From an uncultured Rickettsiales bacterium (lineage in GTDB: Bacteria > Pseudomonadota > Alphaproteobacteria > Rickettsiales > UBA1997), in NCBI GenBank assembly GCA_937927795.1, contig CALBSF010000255.1, forward strand, positions 1 to 11,919: DNA of 11,919 bases, written 5' to 3'. A program made the position numbers and the translations under genes. This document shows, piece after piece, positions 1 to 6,429 of the stretch (the first letter of the stretch is position 1; every line of letters begins with the position of its first letter). The notes below the pieces were generated by a model. The model was not told the DNA's origin. It saw nothing but the letters and a program-made list of their open reading frames with translations, and did no database searches.

Positions 1-69
1 GGCACCACTTCTTAAAAAGCAACTTTTATCACCAAAAAAGGCAGTAACTTATTAATTTTGTAGGATATT
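1..69. other. Short leader before ribD, no gene recognised
   Basis: This edge segment shows no recognisable gene. One + strand frame is open from base 2 to a TAA at 53-55 (17 codons, ending ...PKKAVTY) and could be the tail of an upstream gene cut by the contig edge, but it is too short to identify. AGGA at 62-65 sits four bases before the ribD ATG and is a plausible ribosome binding site. I saw no riboswitch-like structure in the small part of the leader that is present. Confidence 0.4.
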
Positions 70-1140
70 ATGACAGTTTTTAATCCCAAATTTATGTCTT
101 ATGGCTTAAATCTGGCAAAAAAAAATCTTGGAATTACCGCCTCAAATCCTTGTGTTGGCTGCGTTATAGTTAAAAATGATGTTATTATTGCCACCGGAAT
201 TACCGCAAAAAATGGTCGCCCTCATGCTGAAAAAGCTGCAATTGACAAAGTTTTAAATAAGGAAATTTTAAAAGACGCTGATTTATATGTAACTTTAGAG
301 CCTTGCTGCCACAAAGGCAGAGATGTTTCTTGCTGCGATGAAATTATTAAATATGGCTTTAAAAGAGTAATAATTGCAACCAAAGACCTAGATCAAAGAA
401 TGAATGGTCAAGGAATCATAAAATTAAAAAATGCTGAAATTGAAGTGGAATATGGCGTTTTAGAAGAAAAGGCGCAAGATCTTTATCGTGCATTTTTTAA
501 AGCTCGCCAAACCAAAATACCCTACATCACCTTAAAATTAGCCGTTAGTTTAGATGGAAAAATTGCTGATAAAAATTTTCAAAGCAAATGGATCACAAAT
601 GAAAAATCTCGCAAATTCGCTCATCATTTACGCTCAATTAATGATGGAATTTTAGTTGGAGGAAATACTATTCGAAAAGACAATCCAAGTTTAGACTGCA
701 GAATCAAGGGTTTAGAAGATTATAGTCCAAAAAAAATTGTAATTTCAAATAGCGGAATTTTCGATAAAAATCTTAAAATTTTTCAAAATCCATCAATATT
801 TATCACTAATTGTAATGATTTACCAAATACGGTTGAAATCATTAATTGTGAAAATAAAAACAATTCAATTGATTTAAAAGAGGCGTTAAAAAAACTTTAT
901 TTGAAAGGCTTAAATTCAATTCTAGTTGAAGGTGGAAGCATGATTGCAACTGAATTTTTAAAGGAAAATTTAGTTGATAAATTAATTGTAATGCAAAACG
1001 ATAAGATCATTGGAAATGACGGAATTAGCGCACTTGCTGAATTTGATATAAATAATATTTTAAAAGAAAATCTTGGTTTTTATTTAAAAGAAACCAAAGA
1101 ATTTGATGGTGATGTTTGTAAGATATATACCAAAATATAA
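70..1140 (+). CDS. ribD: Bifunctional riboflavin biosynthesis deaminase/reductase RibD
   Basis: RibD carries out two consecutive cytosolic steps of riboflavin synthesis: deamination of the pyrimidinone ring produced from GTP, then NADPH-dependent reduction of the ribosyl side chain. The N-terminal half is a zinc deaminase. HAE at residues 52-54 supplies the ligand H52 and the catalytic Glu, and PCCH...CC at 78-89 supplies C79 and C88 with the normal spacing. The usual 'TPP' before the second Cys is replaced by DVS (85-87). The C-terminal half, from about residue 147, is the reductase: 'LKLAVSLDGKIAD', 'WITNEKSR', 'HLRSINDGILVGGNTI', 'DNPSL' and a late 'ILVEGG' are family hallmarks. At 356 residues it has the usual full length. 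The ATG follows AGGA by four bases. No other rib gene is visible. It converges on the next gene with a 29-base gap and no obvious terminator hairpin. Confidence 0.96.
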   Translation: MTVFNPKFMSYGLNLAKKNLGITASNPCVGCVIVKNDVIIATGITAKNGRPHAEKAAIDKVLNKEILKDADLYVTLEPCCHKGRDVSCCDEIIKYGFKRVIIATKDLDQRMNGQGIIKLKNAEIEVEYGVLEEKAQDLYRAFFKARQTKIPYITLKLAVSLDGKIADKNFQSKWITNEKSRKFAHHLRSINDGILVGGNTIRKDNPSLDCRIKGLEDYSPKKIVISNSGIFDKNLKIFQNPSIFITNCNDLPNTVEIINCENKNNSIDLKEALKKLYLKGLNSILVEGGSMIATEFLKENLVDKLIVMQNDKIIGNDGISALAEFDINNILKENLGFYLKETKEFDGDVCKIYTKI

Positions 1141-1169
1141 ATCTATACTAGTTTTTAAAAAAGTTAATT

Positions 1170-2078
1170 TTATTTTCCAAATAAAATATTAGCTAGAAAA
1201 CCATCCAATTGACCGTTGATAACCACAAAAAGCATAGCAACTGCACTTGCAAGCAAAAATATTCTAAAGAAAACAAACCAGAATTTTTCAAAAGTAGTTT
1301 CTTGAACTCTTAATTCGCCATCTAAAAATTGTAATTTTCTAAAAACCAAAACCCTATAACAAGCATTGATTGGCAAAAATATAAATATAAAAAATAGCAA
1401 ATTTACTGACCAAAAAATTAAATTATCTTTAATAAAAAAATCGCTAATTACATAAGTCGATAAAATTCCAATCAAGGTTAAAATAGTTATAAACATAGAG
1501 CAGCGAATCGTTGCCATCATTCTGCCCTCAACATATTCACCACTTTCAAGCATTGAGTTAATCGCACCTTCATTTTGCATTGAAAGCACTGCAGATGAAA
1601 TATAATATTTTACCACTATGAATGGAAGCATTGGCAAAATGATGGTTCCAAGTAATAAAATTATAAATCTCATCAAATCAATTAAGATAAAAGAAATAAC
1701 TTTAGAAAAGCCAGTTACTATTGGATTAGTTTTTCCAAAAAATCCATTTGCTGCAACCAAATAAGACATTCTAAGCCAAGAAAAAAATATCCAAAATAGC
1801 ACCACCAATCCAATTGCTTGTTTTGAATCCAAGCTTAAATTTGAGAATAATTTTTTATTTTTAGTAAATTCAAAAAATGACATCAAATCAACTTCACCAT
1901 AATTATATACTAAAGCGAAGGCGATTAATAAAAATCCAATAACTAAAAACAAGCTAGTTGTAAGAAAACTAAAAAGCTTTGAAAAATACATACGAAGAGC
2001 GCCCTGCAAAATAGGAAGCGCCTCATATTCGCAAGACTCCAAAAGAAGGCTATCTGTATTTTGGTTATTTTGGGTCAT
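1170..2078 (-). CDS. Multi-pass membrane protein of unknown function (resembles the GPDPase-membrane/DUF975 fold)
   Basis: I do not recognise a specific family. The 302-residue product has a polar N-terminus of about 20 residues and then about six hydrophobic segments, near residues 38-60, 88-110, 127-160 (long, perhaps two), 193-213, 219-240 and 267-288, so it is an inner-membrane protein without a cleavable signal. An amphipathic stretch before the first segment (ALPILQGALRMYFSK, 20-34) and a central 'AVLSMQNEGAINSMLESGEYVEGR' region leading into a hydrophobic helix resemble the layout of membrane proteins related to the GPDPase membrane domain, DUF975 and YciC. In those, a short 'ALxxSWxLxxGR' helix precedes a membrane span. 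That resemblance is inferred by eye. The ATG at 2076-2078 has no good Shine-Dalgarno. It lies 107 bases downstream of hemW on the same strand and may be read through from it. Confidence 0.8.
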   Translation of the reverse strand: MTQNNQNTDSLLLESCEYEALPILQGALRMYFSKLFSFLTTSLFLVIGFLLIAFALVYNYGEVDLMSFFEFTKNKKLFSNLSLDSKQAIGLVVLFWIFFSWLRMSYLVAANGFFGKTNPIVTGFSKVISFILIDLMRFIILLLGTIILPMLPFIVVKYYISSAVLSMQNEGAINSMLESGEYVEGRMMATIRCSMFITILTLIGILSTYVISDFFIKDNLIFWSVNLLFFIFIFLPINACYRVLVFRKLQFLDGELRVQETTFEKFWFVFFRIFLLASAVAMLFVVINGQLDGFLANILFGK

Positions 2079-2185
2079 ATTTTTTAAATTTTGATAATAA
2101 CTAAGCCTGAAAGCAAAACTTTTTCATTTAGAAAATTTAAATGCAATAAAAATCTAGTGATTGCAAGGTTTTTAAGATAAAATTA
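2079..2185. other. Intergenic gap between hemW and the membrane-protein gene
   Basis: This 107-base AT-rich gap contains no ORF, no RNA gene and no GC-rich hairpin followed by T that would act as a terminator. The palindrome GATAAAATTATC lies at 2176-2187, straddling the hemW stop codon. Its half-site spacing does not fit a Fur box. I could not identify a good promoter for the downstream minus-strand gene. Confidence 0.5.
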
Positions 2186-3358
2186 TCAAATCTGGAACAA
2201 TGTATGACAAAGCTTTTCTATAATTACATTAGTTAATATTCTGCGACTTTTTGTTATTTTAATTCCATCGCCACTAACTATGATCAAACCTTGATTTTCA
2301 AGGGTTTTTAGCTTATTAAAGTCAAAAATTTGATCGATATTTTTATTAAAATGAGTTTTAAAAATTTGACTTGAAATTCCATCTTCTAAGCGCAATCCCA
2401 TTAAAATCAACTCTTCTAATAATTCTTGCGCCAAAATTTCTTTATTAACTTGAATGCCATTTCCAACATCTTTTGTTTTATTAAGCCAATTAAGTGGCTC
2501 GTGAATCATCATTATTTCTCGGCGATTTTTTTCATTTTCAAAATAAATTCTCGAATGAGCGCCAGCGCCAATTCCAATATAATCTTTTCCAAGCCAATAA
2601 GCTAAATTATGCCTAGATTCAAAATTATTTTTAGCATAATTTGAAATTTCATAAGCCTTAAAACCATTGATAGCAGTGATTTCATCGGTTAGTTCATAAA
2701 AATTTACTGATAATTCTTCATCCGGCATTTCAAACTTTTTTTGCTTAAAATCAGAGAAAAATTTTGTACCTTTTTCAATTGTCAGCTGATATAAAGAAAG
2801 ATGTTTTGTGCCAAAATCTATTGCGCGCTTAAGTTCTATTTGCCAGTCTTTTAGGGTTTGCAGTGGCCTTGCATAAATTAAATCAAAAGAAAAATTATCA
2901 AAAATTTTTGCCGCCACCTCTATCGTTGCAATCGCTTCTGTAGAGCTGTGCTGCCTTCCTAAAAATTTTAAATCTTGATCATTTAAAGCCTGAATTCCAA
3001 TTGATAAACGATTGATTCCAGCATGCCTTAAATCCTTAAATTTTGCACTTTCAAAAGATGTTGGATTTGCTTCTAAAGTTATTTCGCAATTTTCATCAAT
3101 TAACCATAAATTTGAAATTTCTTTTAAAATTCCTTCAACCAAAAATATCGGCATTAACGACGGCGTTCCGCCACCAAAAAAAATTGTTTTTACTTTTCTT
3201 TGACCAATTTTTGCAGCAAAAAAATTTAATTCATTTTTATAAGCCTGTAAAAAAGCTTGAAAATCAACCCCATCTTTAACATGTGAATTAAAATCACAAT
3301 ATGGGCATTTCGCCTTGCAAAACGGATAGTGGATATAGATTGATAGATCTTGCAACAT
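2186..3358 (-). CDS. hemW: Radical SAM heme chaperone HemW
   Basis: HemW is a radical-SAM 4Fe-4S protein that binds heme and delivers it to target proteins in the cytoplasm. It is often misannotated as oxygen-independent coproporphyrinogen oxidase (HemN). Near the N-terminus, C14-x3-C18-x2-C21 in 'CKAKCPYCDFNSH' is the HemW-type cluster site; the next position is Phe where HemN has a fourth Cys. Then come 'GGGTPSL', 'EANP', 'GINRLSIGIQALND', 'LGRQHS', 'DLIYARP', 'SLYQLTIEKGT' and 'YEISNYA..SRHNLAYW', followed by the C-terminal HemN_C region. At 390 residues it matches the family. An in-frame TTG lies at 3361-3359, but the adjacent ATG at 3358-3356 gives the normal start MLQDLSIYIH. It is divergent from the FTR1 gene across a shared control region with a Fur-like palindrome. 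A TATAAT at 3395-3400 on the minus strand is its likely -10 box. Confidence 0.95.
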   Translation of the reverse strand: MLQDLSIYIHYPFCKAKCPYCDFNSHVKDGVDFQAFLQAYKNELNFFAAKIGQRKVKTIFFGGGTPSLMPIFLVEGILKEISNLWLIDENCEITLEANPTSFESAKFKDLRHAGINRLSIGIQALNDQDLKFLGRQHSSTEAIATIEVAAKIFDNFSFDLIYARPLQTLKDWQIELKRAIDFGTKHLSLYQLTIEKGTKFFSDFKQKKFEMPDEELSVNFYELTDEITAINGFKAYEISNYAKNNFESRHNLAYWLGKDYIGIGAGAHSRIYFENEKNRREIMMIHEPLNWLNKTKDVGNGIQVNKEILAQELLEELILMGLRLEDGISSQIFKTHFNKNIDQIFDFNKLKTLENQGLIIVSGDGIKITKSRRILTNVIIEKLCHTLFQI

Positions 3359-3377
3359 CAAGTTTTTGTTTTATAAT
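3350..3377 (+). promoter_or_regulatory. Candidate promoter of the FTR1 permease
   Basis: On the + strand, TTGCAA (3350-3355, 4 of 6 matches to TTGACA) and a perfect TATAAT (3372-3377) are separated by 16 bases. The -35 box lies inside the first codons of hemW. The predicted transcript start, near 3384, falls inside the Fur-like palindrome, the classic arrangement for repression. This is a sequence match only. Confidence 0.55.
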
Positions 3378-3393
3378 GATAAAAATTATCATT
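3375..3393. promoter_or_regulatory. Fur-box-like operator (19-bp palindrome)
   Basis: AATGATAAAAATTATCATT is a perfect inverted repeat with 8-bp arms and a 3-base centre. Its inner 15 bases (3377-3391) match the established Fur 7-1-7 consensus TGATAATnATTATCA at 13 of 14 defined positions. It overlaps the -10 box and predicted start of the FTR1 promoter and lies just downstream of the -10 box of hemW. Its place directly in front of an iron permease makes iron-dependent repression the natural reading. AT-rich DNA can yield such palindromes by chance, and many alphaproteobacteria use Irr or RirA instead, so binding by Fur is inferred. Confidence 0.65.
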
Positions 3394-3394
3394 T

Positions 3395-3422
3395 ATTATA
3401 AAATTTATGCTTCAAATCGCAA
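3395..3422 (-). promoter_or_regulatory. Candidate promoter of hemW
   Basis: Reading the minus strand, TTGCGA (plus 3417-3422) and a perfect TATAAT (plus 3395-3400) are 16 bases apart. The -35 box lies within the first codons of the FTR1 gene. The expected start, near 3388, falls inside the Fur-like palindrome, so a repressor bound there could block both divergent promoters. Confidence 0.5.
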
Positions 3423-4207
3423 TAGTAGTATTTCGCGAGATTCTTGAAATTTCATTAATTATTGGGATTTTAAGTGCCGCAACTAAAGATATTAAAGGTC
3501 ATGGTAAGTGGATTTTAGGCGGACTATTACTTGGAATAATCGCCTCACTTTTTATCGCTTTTTCTGCCGATAAAATTTCTGAAAGTTTAGATGGAATGGG
3601 TCAAGAATTCTTTAACGGATTGATTTTATTATCAGCCGCCTTCATGATTTCTTGGACTACAATTTGGATGCAAAAACATGCAAAATCAATTTCTGGAGAA
3701 TTAAAAAAATTAAGCAATTCAATTCGCGAAGGCAAAAAACCACTTTACATTTTATTGGTGGTAGTTTTTTTATCAACCATCCGCGAAGGCACAGAAATAG
3801 TGCTTTTCAGCTATAGTTATTATTTATCTGGCGAAGAAGTTTTTCAAATAATTCTTGGAATATTAATTGGAATTACTTTTGGATCAATTGCTGGACTAGC
3901 TCTTTACCTTGGAATTTTAAAAATATTTGGCAAATATTTTTTTACCATCACAACTTGGATTTTGGTTTTTTTAGCTTCAGGAATATCAGCTCAAGGAATT
4001 GGCTTTTGGATTAATGCTGGCATAGTTCCAGCTCTTGGCAACCCATTATTTGACGCCTCACAAATTTTATCACAAACCAGTTATTTAGGGAAATTTTTGC
4101 ACATATTTTTTGGCTATATCGATCAACCAGCAGGAATGCAATTGATTGTTTATTTTTCTAATTTATTAGCGTTAATTGTAGGACTTAGAATTGCCAAAAA
4201 AATGTGA
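3407..4207 (+). CDS. FTR1-family high-affinity iron permease (EfeU-like)
   Basis: This inner-membrane protein belongs to the OFeT/FTR1 family, whose members include yeast Ftr1 and bacterial EfeU and which move iron into the cell. Both signature REXXE iron-binding motifs are present in membrane helices: REILE at residues 10-14 and REGTE at 126-130. About seven hydrophobic segments are visible. The C-terminal part, with 'SGISAQGIGFW' and 'PLFDASQIL...SYLGKFLHIFFGYIDQPAGMQ', is typical of the family. At 266 residues it has the usual bacterial length. No EfeO, EfeB, ferric reductase or multicopper oxidase gene is adjacent, so it either works alone or with partners encoded elsewhere. ATG 3407 lacks a clear Shine-Dalgarno, but the protein starts correctly just before the first REXXE helix. 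A Fur-like operator and a TATAAT promoter lie immediately upstream. Confidence 0.93.
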   Translation: MLQIAIVVFREILEISLIIGILSAATKDIKGHGKWILGGLLLGIIASLFIAFSADKISESLDGMGQEFFNGLILLSAAFMISWTTIWMQKHAKSISGELKKLSNSIREGKKPLYILLVVVFLSTIREGTEIVLFSYSYYLSGEEVFQIILGILIGITFGSIAGLALYLGILKIFGKYFFTITTWILVFLASGISAQGIGFWINAGIVPALGNPLFDASQILSQTSYLGKFLHIFFGYIDQPAGMQLIVYFSNLLALIVGLRIAKKM

Positions 4208-4209
4208 AT

Positions 4210-4238
4210 TTGACTTTTTGTTTTACTTAAAATAAAAT
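4210..4238 (+). promoter_or_regulatory. Sigma70-type promoter of the DUF1640-like gene
   Basis: TTGACT (4210-4215, 5 of 6) and TAAAAT (4233-4238, 5 of 6) are separated by the ideal 17 bases, starting three bases after the FTR1 stop codon. The predicted start, near 4245, leaves a leader of about 29 bases before ATG 4274. It therefore also argues against the in-frame TTG at 4241 as the initiator. Confidence 0.6.
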
Positions 4239-4273
4239 CTTTGCACCCATTAACCCAAAAAAACCACAAACCT

Positions 4274-4579
4274 ATGACTACCACTACTATGCCACTATAT
4301 TTTGTTGACACTTTAAAACTTTCCAAAAGACTAGAAAAGGCTGGGTTGCAGCAAAAAGTTGCTGAAGAATTATCTGAAGCAATTAAAGATACCCATACTC
4401 AATCGCTTGAGGGCCTTGCAACTAAGCAAGATTTAAAGAATTTGGAAATAAAATTAGAGAAAAAGATAGATATTCTTGAGCAAAAAATTGACACCCTCGA
4501 ATACAAGATGACTTCAAAAATTTTTGCCATGCTTGTCGTTGCAATTGGCGTTATTACTTGGCTTGACAAAATTTTTTAG
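4274..4579 (+). CDS. Small coiled-coil, tail-anchored protein, DUF1640/CCDC90-like
   Basis: The 101-residue product has three parts. An N-terminal 'YFVDTLKLSKRLEKAGL..KVAEELSEAI' segment (about 9-37) is typical of the bacterial DUF1640 family ('FDTLKFxxxLxxAGxxxxQAEAxAEA'). A heptad-patterned coiled coil containing 'LATKQDLKNLE' (48-58) runs to about residue 80. A single hydrophobic C-terminal helix (about 83-97) ends in a short WLDKIF tail. The family is related to the eukaryotic CCDC90/MCUR1 proteins; its bacterial role is not established, and it probably forms oligomers on the membrane. The ATG is chosen because a good promoter ends just upstream; a second ATG at 4289 (MPLYF) is also possible, and neither has a Shine-Dalgarno. 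The last 26 bases overlap the 3' end of hemB in antisense. Confidence 0.8.
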   Translation: MTTTTMPLYFVDTLKLSKRLEKAGLQQKVAEELSEAIKDTHTQSLEGLATKQDLKNLEIKLEKKIDILEQKIDTLEYKMTSKIFAMLVVAIGVITWLDKIF

Positions 4580-5555
4580 CAAAATCAATAGCGCCATAAG
4601 TTATAATCGCTCTGCTTCCCGCTCTTTTAAAGGCAATTAAACTTTCTAAAAAGGCATTATCAAAATCAAATGCTCCTGCTTTAGCGGCGTGCTTTAACAT
4701 CGCATATTCACCACTAACCTGATAAGCAATAATTGGGGTTTTATATCTCGTTGAAGCTTGTTTTATCACATATAAATAAGGCATACCAGGTTTGACAATT
4801 AACATGTCTGCGCCCTCTTTAATATCAAGCTCAATTTCGCGCATCGCCTCATCAGAATTTCTAAAATCCATTTGATAAGTTTTTTTATCGGTTTTTAAAT
4901 TTTTACTTGAACCAACCGCATCGCGAAAAGGACCATAAAAATTTGACGCATATTTTGCAGCATAACTCATAATTGCAACATTGGTAAAACCTTCTTTATC
5001 AAGGCTCTGGCGAATTTTCAAAACTCTGCCATCCATCATATCTGATGGAGCAATAATATCGCATCCGGCATTTGCCTGAACTATTGATTGCTGACACAAA
5101 ACTTCAATTGTTTCATCATTTAAAACATAGCCATTTTTATCAATCAACCCGTCATGCCCATGCGCCGTATATGGATCTAACGCCACATCGCAAATAATTC
5201 CAATTTCAGGAACCGCATTTTTTATTTCTTTTACCGCCCTACAAATTAAATTATTTTTATTTAAAGCCTGCTTACCTTCATTTGTTTTTAACTTTTGATC
5301 AATAACAGGAAATAGCATTAAAGCTGGAATTTGAAGCGCCCTAGCCTCTTTTGCTTTTTTAACAATCAAATCAATTGAATAACGAAAAACATCAGGCAGA
5401 TTATTGATTTTTTCTTGTTTATTTTTTCCTTCAATAACAAAAAGCGGTAAAATTAGATCACTTGATGAAACCTGATTTTCGGCAAGCAGGCTTCGCATCC
5501 ACTCGGTGGTTCTGCCTCTTCTTAAACGAACATTTTGATTAGAAAAATCGATCAT
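4554..5555 (-). CDS. hemB: Delta-aminolevulinic acid dehydratase (porphobilinogen synthase)
   Basis: HemB condenses two molecules of 5-aminolevulinate into porphobilinogen, the second committed step of cytosolic heme synthesis. The product is a full-length TIM barrel of 333 residues. Both Schiff-base lysines are clear: K201 in 'MSYAAKYASNFYGPFRDA' and K255 in 'MLIVKPG.PYL'. The metal-loop region (123-136, DVALDPYTAHGHDG) has Ala125, Asp127 and Asp135 where zinc enzymes carry three Cys, so this is the Asp-rich, magnesium-type class. The N-terminal 'RLRRGRTTEWMRSLLAE' and late 'AYQVSGEYAM' are also typical. ATG 5555 has no clear Shine-Dalgarno. It is divergent from trpC (76-base gap) and overlaps the small upstream-facing DUF1640-like gene tail to tail by 26 bases. 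With hemW nearby it is one of two heme-related genes here, but they are not in one operon. Confidence 0.97.
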   Translation of the reverse strand: MIDFSNQNVRLRRGRTTEWMRSLLAENQVSSSDLILPLFVIEGKNKQEKINNLPDVFRYSIDLIVKKAKEARALQIPALMLFPVIDQKLKTNEGKQALNKNNLICRAVKEIKNAVPEIGIICDVALDPYTAHGHDGLIDKNGYVLNDETIEVLCQQSIVQANAGCDIIAPSDMMDGRVLKIRQSLDKEGFTNVAIMSYAAKYASNFYGPFRDAVGSSKNLKTDKKTYQMDFRNSDEAMREIELDIKEGADMLIVKPGMPYLYVIKQASTRYKTPIIAYQVSGEYAMLKHAAKAGAFDFDNAFLESLIAFKRAGSRAIITYGAIDFAKKFCQAK

Positions 5556-5582
5556 AATATTGATAGTTAATGACTTATAAAT

Positions 5583-5628
5583 TAAGCTATGGAGACCCTG
5601 GCTTATCGCGCCTAATAACTATAGCTTA
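5583..5628. repeat. Inverted repeat in the hemB-trpC divergent gap
   Basis: TAAGCTAT (5583-5590) and ATAGCTTA (5621-5628) are perfect 8-bp inverted arms. Pairing can extend by one G-U and one G-C to about ten base pairs around a 26-base loop. The left arm can instead pair with GGCTTA at 5600-5605 (UAAGCUA with UGGCUUA, 7 pairs), because GCTTATC occurs twice (5601-5607, 5624-5630). The right arm ends three bases before the trpC ATG, where a Shine-Dalgarno would be. The enclosed stretch 5591-5612 is more GC-rich than its surroundings and holds an eight-codon mini-ORF (ATG 5589, METLAYRA, tandem stops) without Trp codons. It could be an operator or an RNA structure limiting trpC translation; function is unknown. 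Confidence 0.5.
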
Positions 5629-5631
5629 TCT

Positions 5632-6429
5632 ATGAAAAATATTCTAGAAGAAATTTATCAGCATAAATTAATCGAAGTTAGAAATCGCAAAAAAGAGCTT
5701 TCAACCCAGCAGATGTGCGCTTCTATGAAGTGCGGCGAGAGAAAAATTAAAGACTTTTTTACCGCCTTAAAAAATAAAGATGATAAGCAAGAAATTGGAT
5801 TAATTTGCGAAGTAAAAAAAGCATCACCATCTCATGGTTTAATTCGCAAAGACTTCAACCACATTAACATCGCCAAAGACTACGAAACAGCTGGTGCAAC
5901 CTGTTTATCAGTTTTAACTGATGAAAAATATTTTATGGGCAAAAACCAATATTTAAACGATATTGCGGCTATTTCTAATTTACCAATTTTGCGCAAAGAT
6001 TTTATGGTTGATTGCTATCAAATTTTTGAGGCAAAAATGATTGGCGCTGATTGCATTTTATTAATTGTGGCAATGCTTGATGACAATAAGCTAAAGGAAT
6101 TAGAGCAATGCGCCTTTGATCTTGGTTTATCGGTATTAATTGAAATTCACAATCAAGAAGAATTGCAGCGAGCATCAAAATTAAAAAGCAAATTACTAGG
6201 AATTAATAATCGTGATTTAAAAAGCCTAAAAACAGATTTAAAAACATCGCTAGATTTGGCAGATCAAGTTCCAACTGACTATGTTTTAATATCAGAAAGC
6301 GGCATTAAAGATGCGCTAGATATTGATTTACTTACCCAAGCTGGCATTAATTGCTTTTTGATTGGAGAAAGCTTTATGAAGCAAAAAAATATTGTTGCTG
6401 CAGTTAAAGAATTATTTTTAAAAAATTAA
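5632..6429 (+). CDS. trpC: Indole-3-glycerol phosphate synthase
   Basis: TrpC closes the indole ring of tryptophan, converting carboxyphenylamino-deoxyribulose phosphate to indole-3-glycerol phosphate in the cytosol. All key elements of the TIM-barrel active site are visible: E60, K62 and S65 in 'CEVKKASPSHG', K122 in 'LRKDFMVD', E171 in 'VLIEIH', N192 in 'GINNRDL', and E222-S223 in 'LISESGI'. The phosphate-site 'FLIGESFM' follows near the C-terminus. At 265 residues it is monofunctional, not fused to TrpF. No other trp gene lies in the window, so the pathway genes must be scattered or elsewhere. Its stop codon overlaps that of the RNA methyltransferase gene: TTAA at 6426-6429 serves both strands. 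The start lacks a Shine-Dalgarno and directly follows the right arm of an inverted repeat. Confidence 0.97.
   Translation: MKNILEEIYQHKLIEVRNRKKELSTQQMCASMKCGERKIKDFFTALKNKDDKQEIGLICEVKKASPSHGLIRKDFNHINIAKDYETAGATCLSVLTDEKYFMGKNQYLNDIAAISNLPILRKDFMVDCYQIFEAKMIGADCILLIVAMLDDNKLKELEQCAFDLGLSVLIEIHNQEELQRASKLKSKLLGINNRDLKSLKTDLKTSLDLADQVPTDYVLISESGIKDALDIDLLTQAGINCFLIGESFMKQKNIVAAVKELFLKN

Noticed and set aside
1141..1169. Bidirectional terminator between ribD and the membrane-protein gene
   Set aside because: The T- and A-runs there do not form a proper inverted repeat with a GC-containing stem.
2176..2187. GATAAAATTATC palindrome as a second Fur box
   Set aside because: The half-sites are separated by two bases, which does not match the 7-1-7 or hexamer-array arrangement, and it overlaps the hemW stop codon with no nearby promoter.
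3012..3279. Plus-strand open frames opposite hemW
   Set aside because: They are antisense shadows of the well-supported hemW gene, with low-complexity Phe/Leu/Lys-rich translations and no promoter or family resemblance.
5589..5618. Eight-codon mini-ORF as a trp leader peptide
   Set aside because: It has no Trp codons, no ribosome binding site, and no terminator-like hairpin with a T-tract follows.
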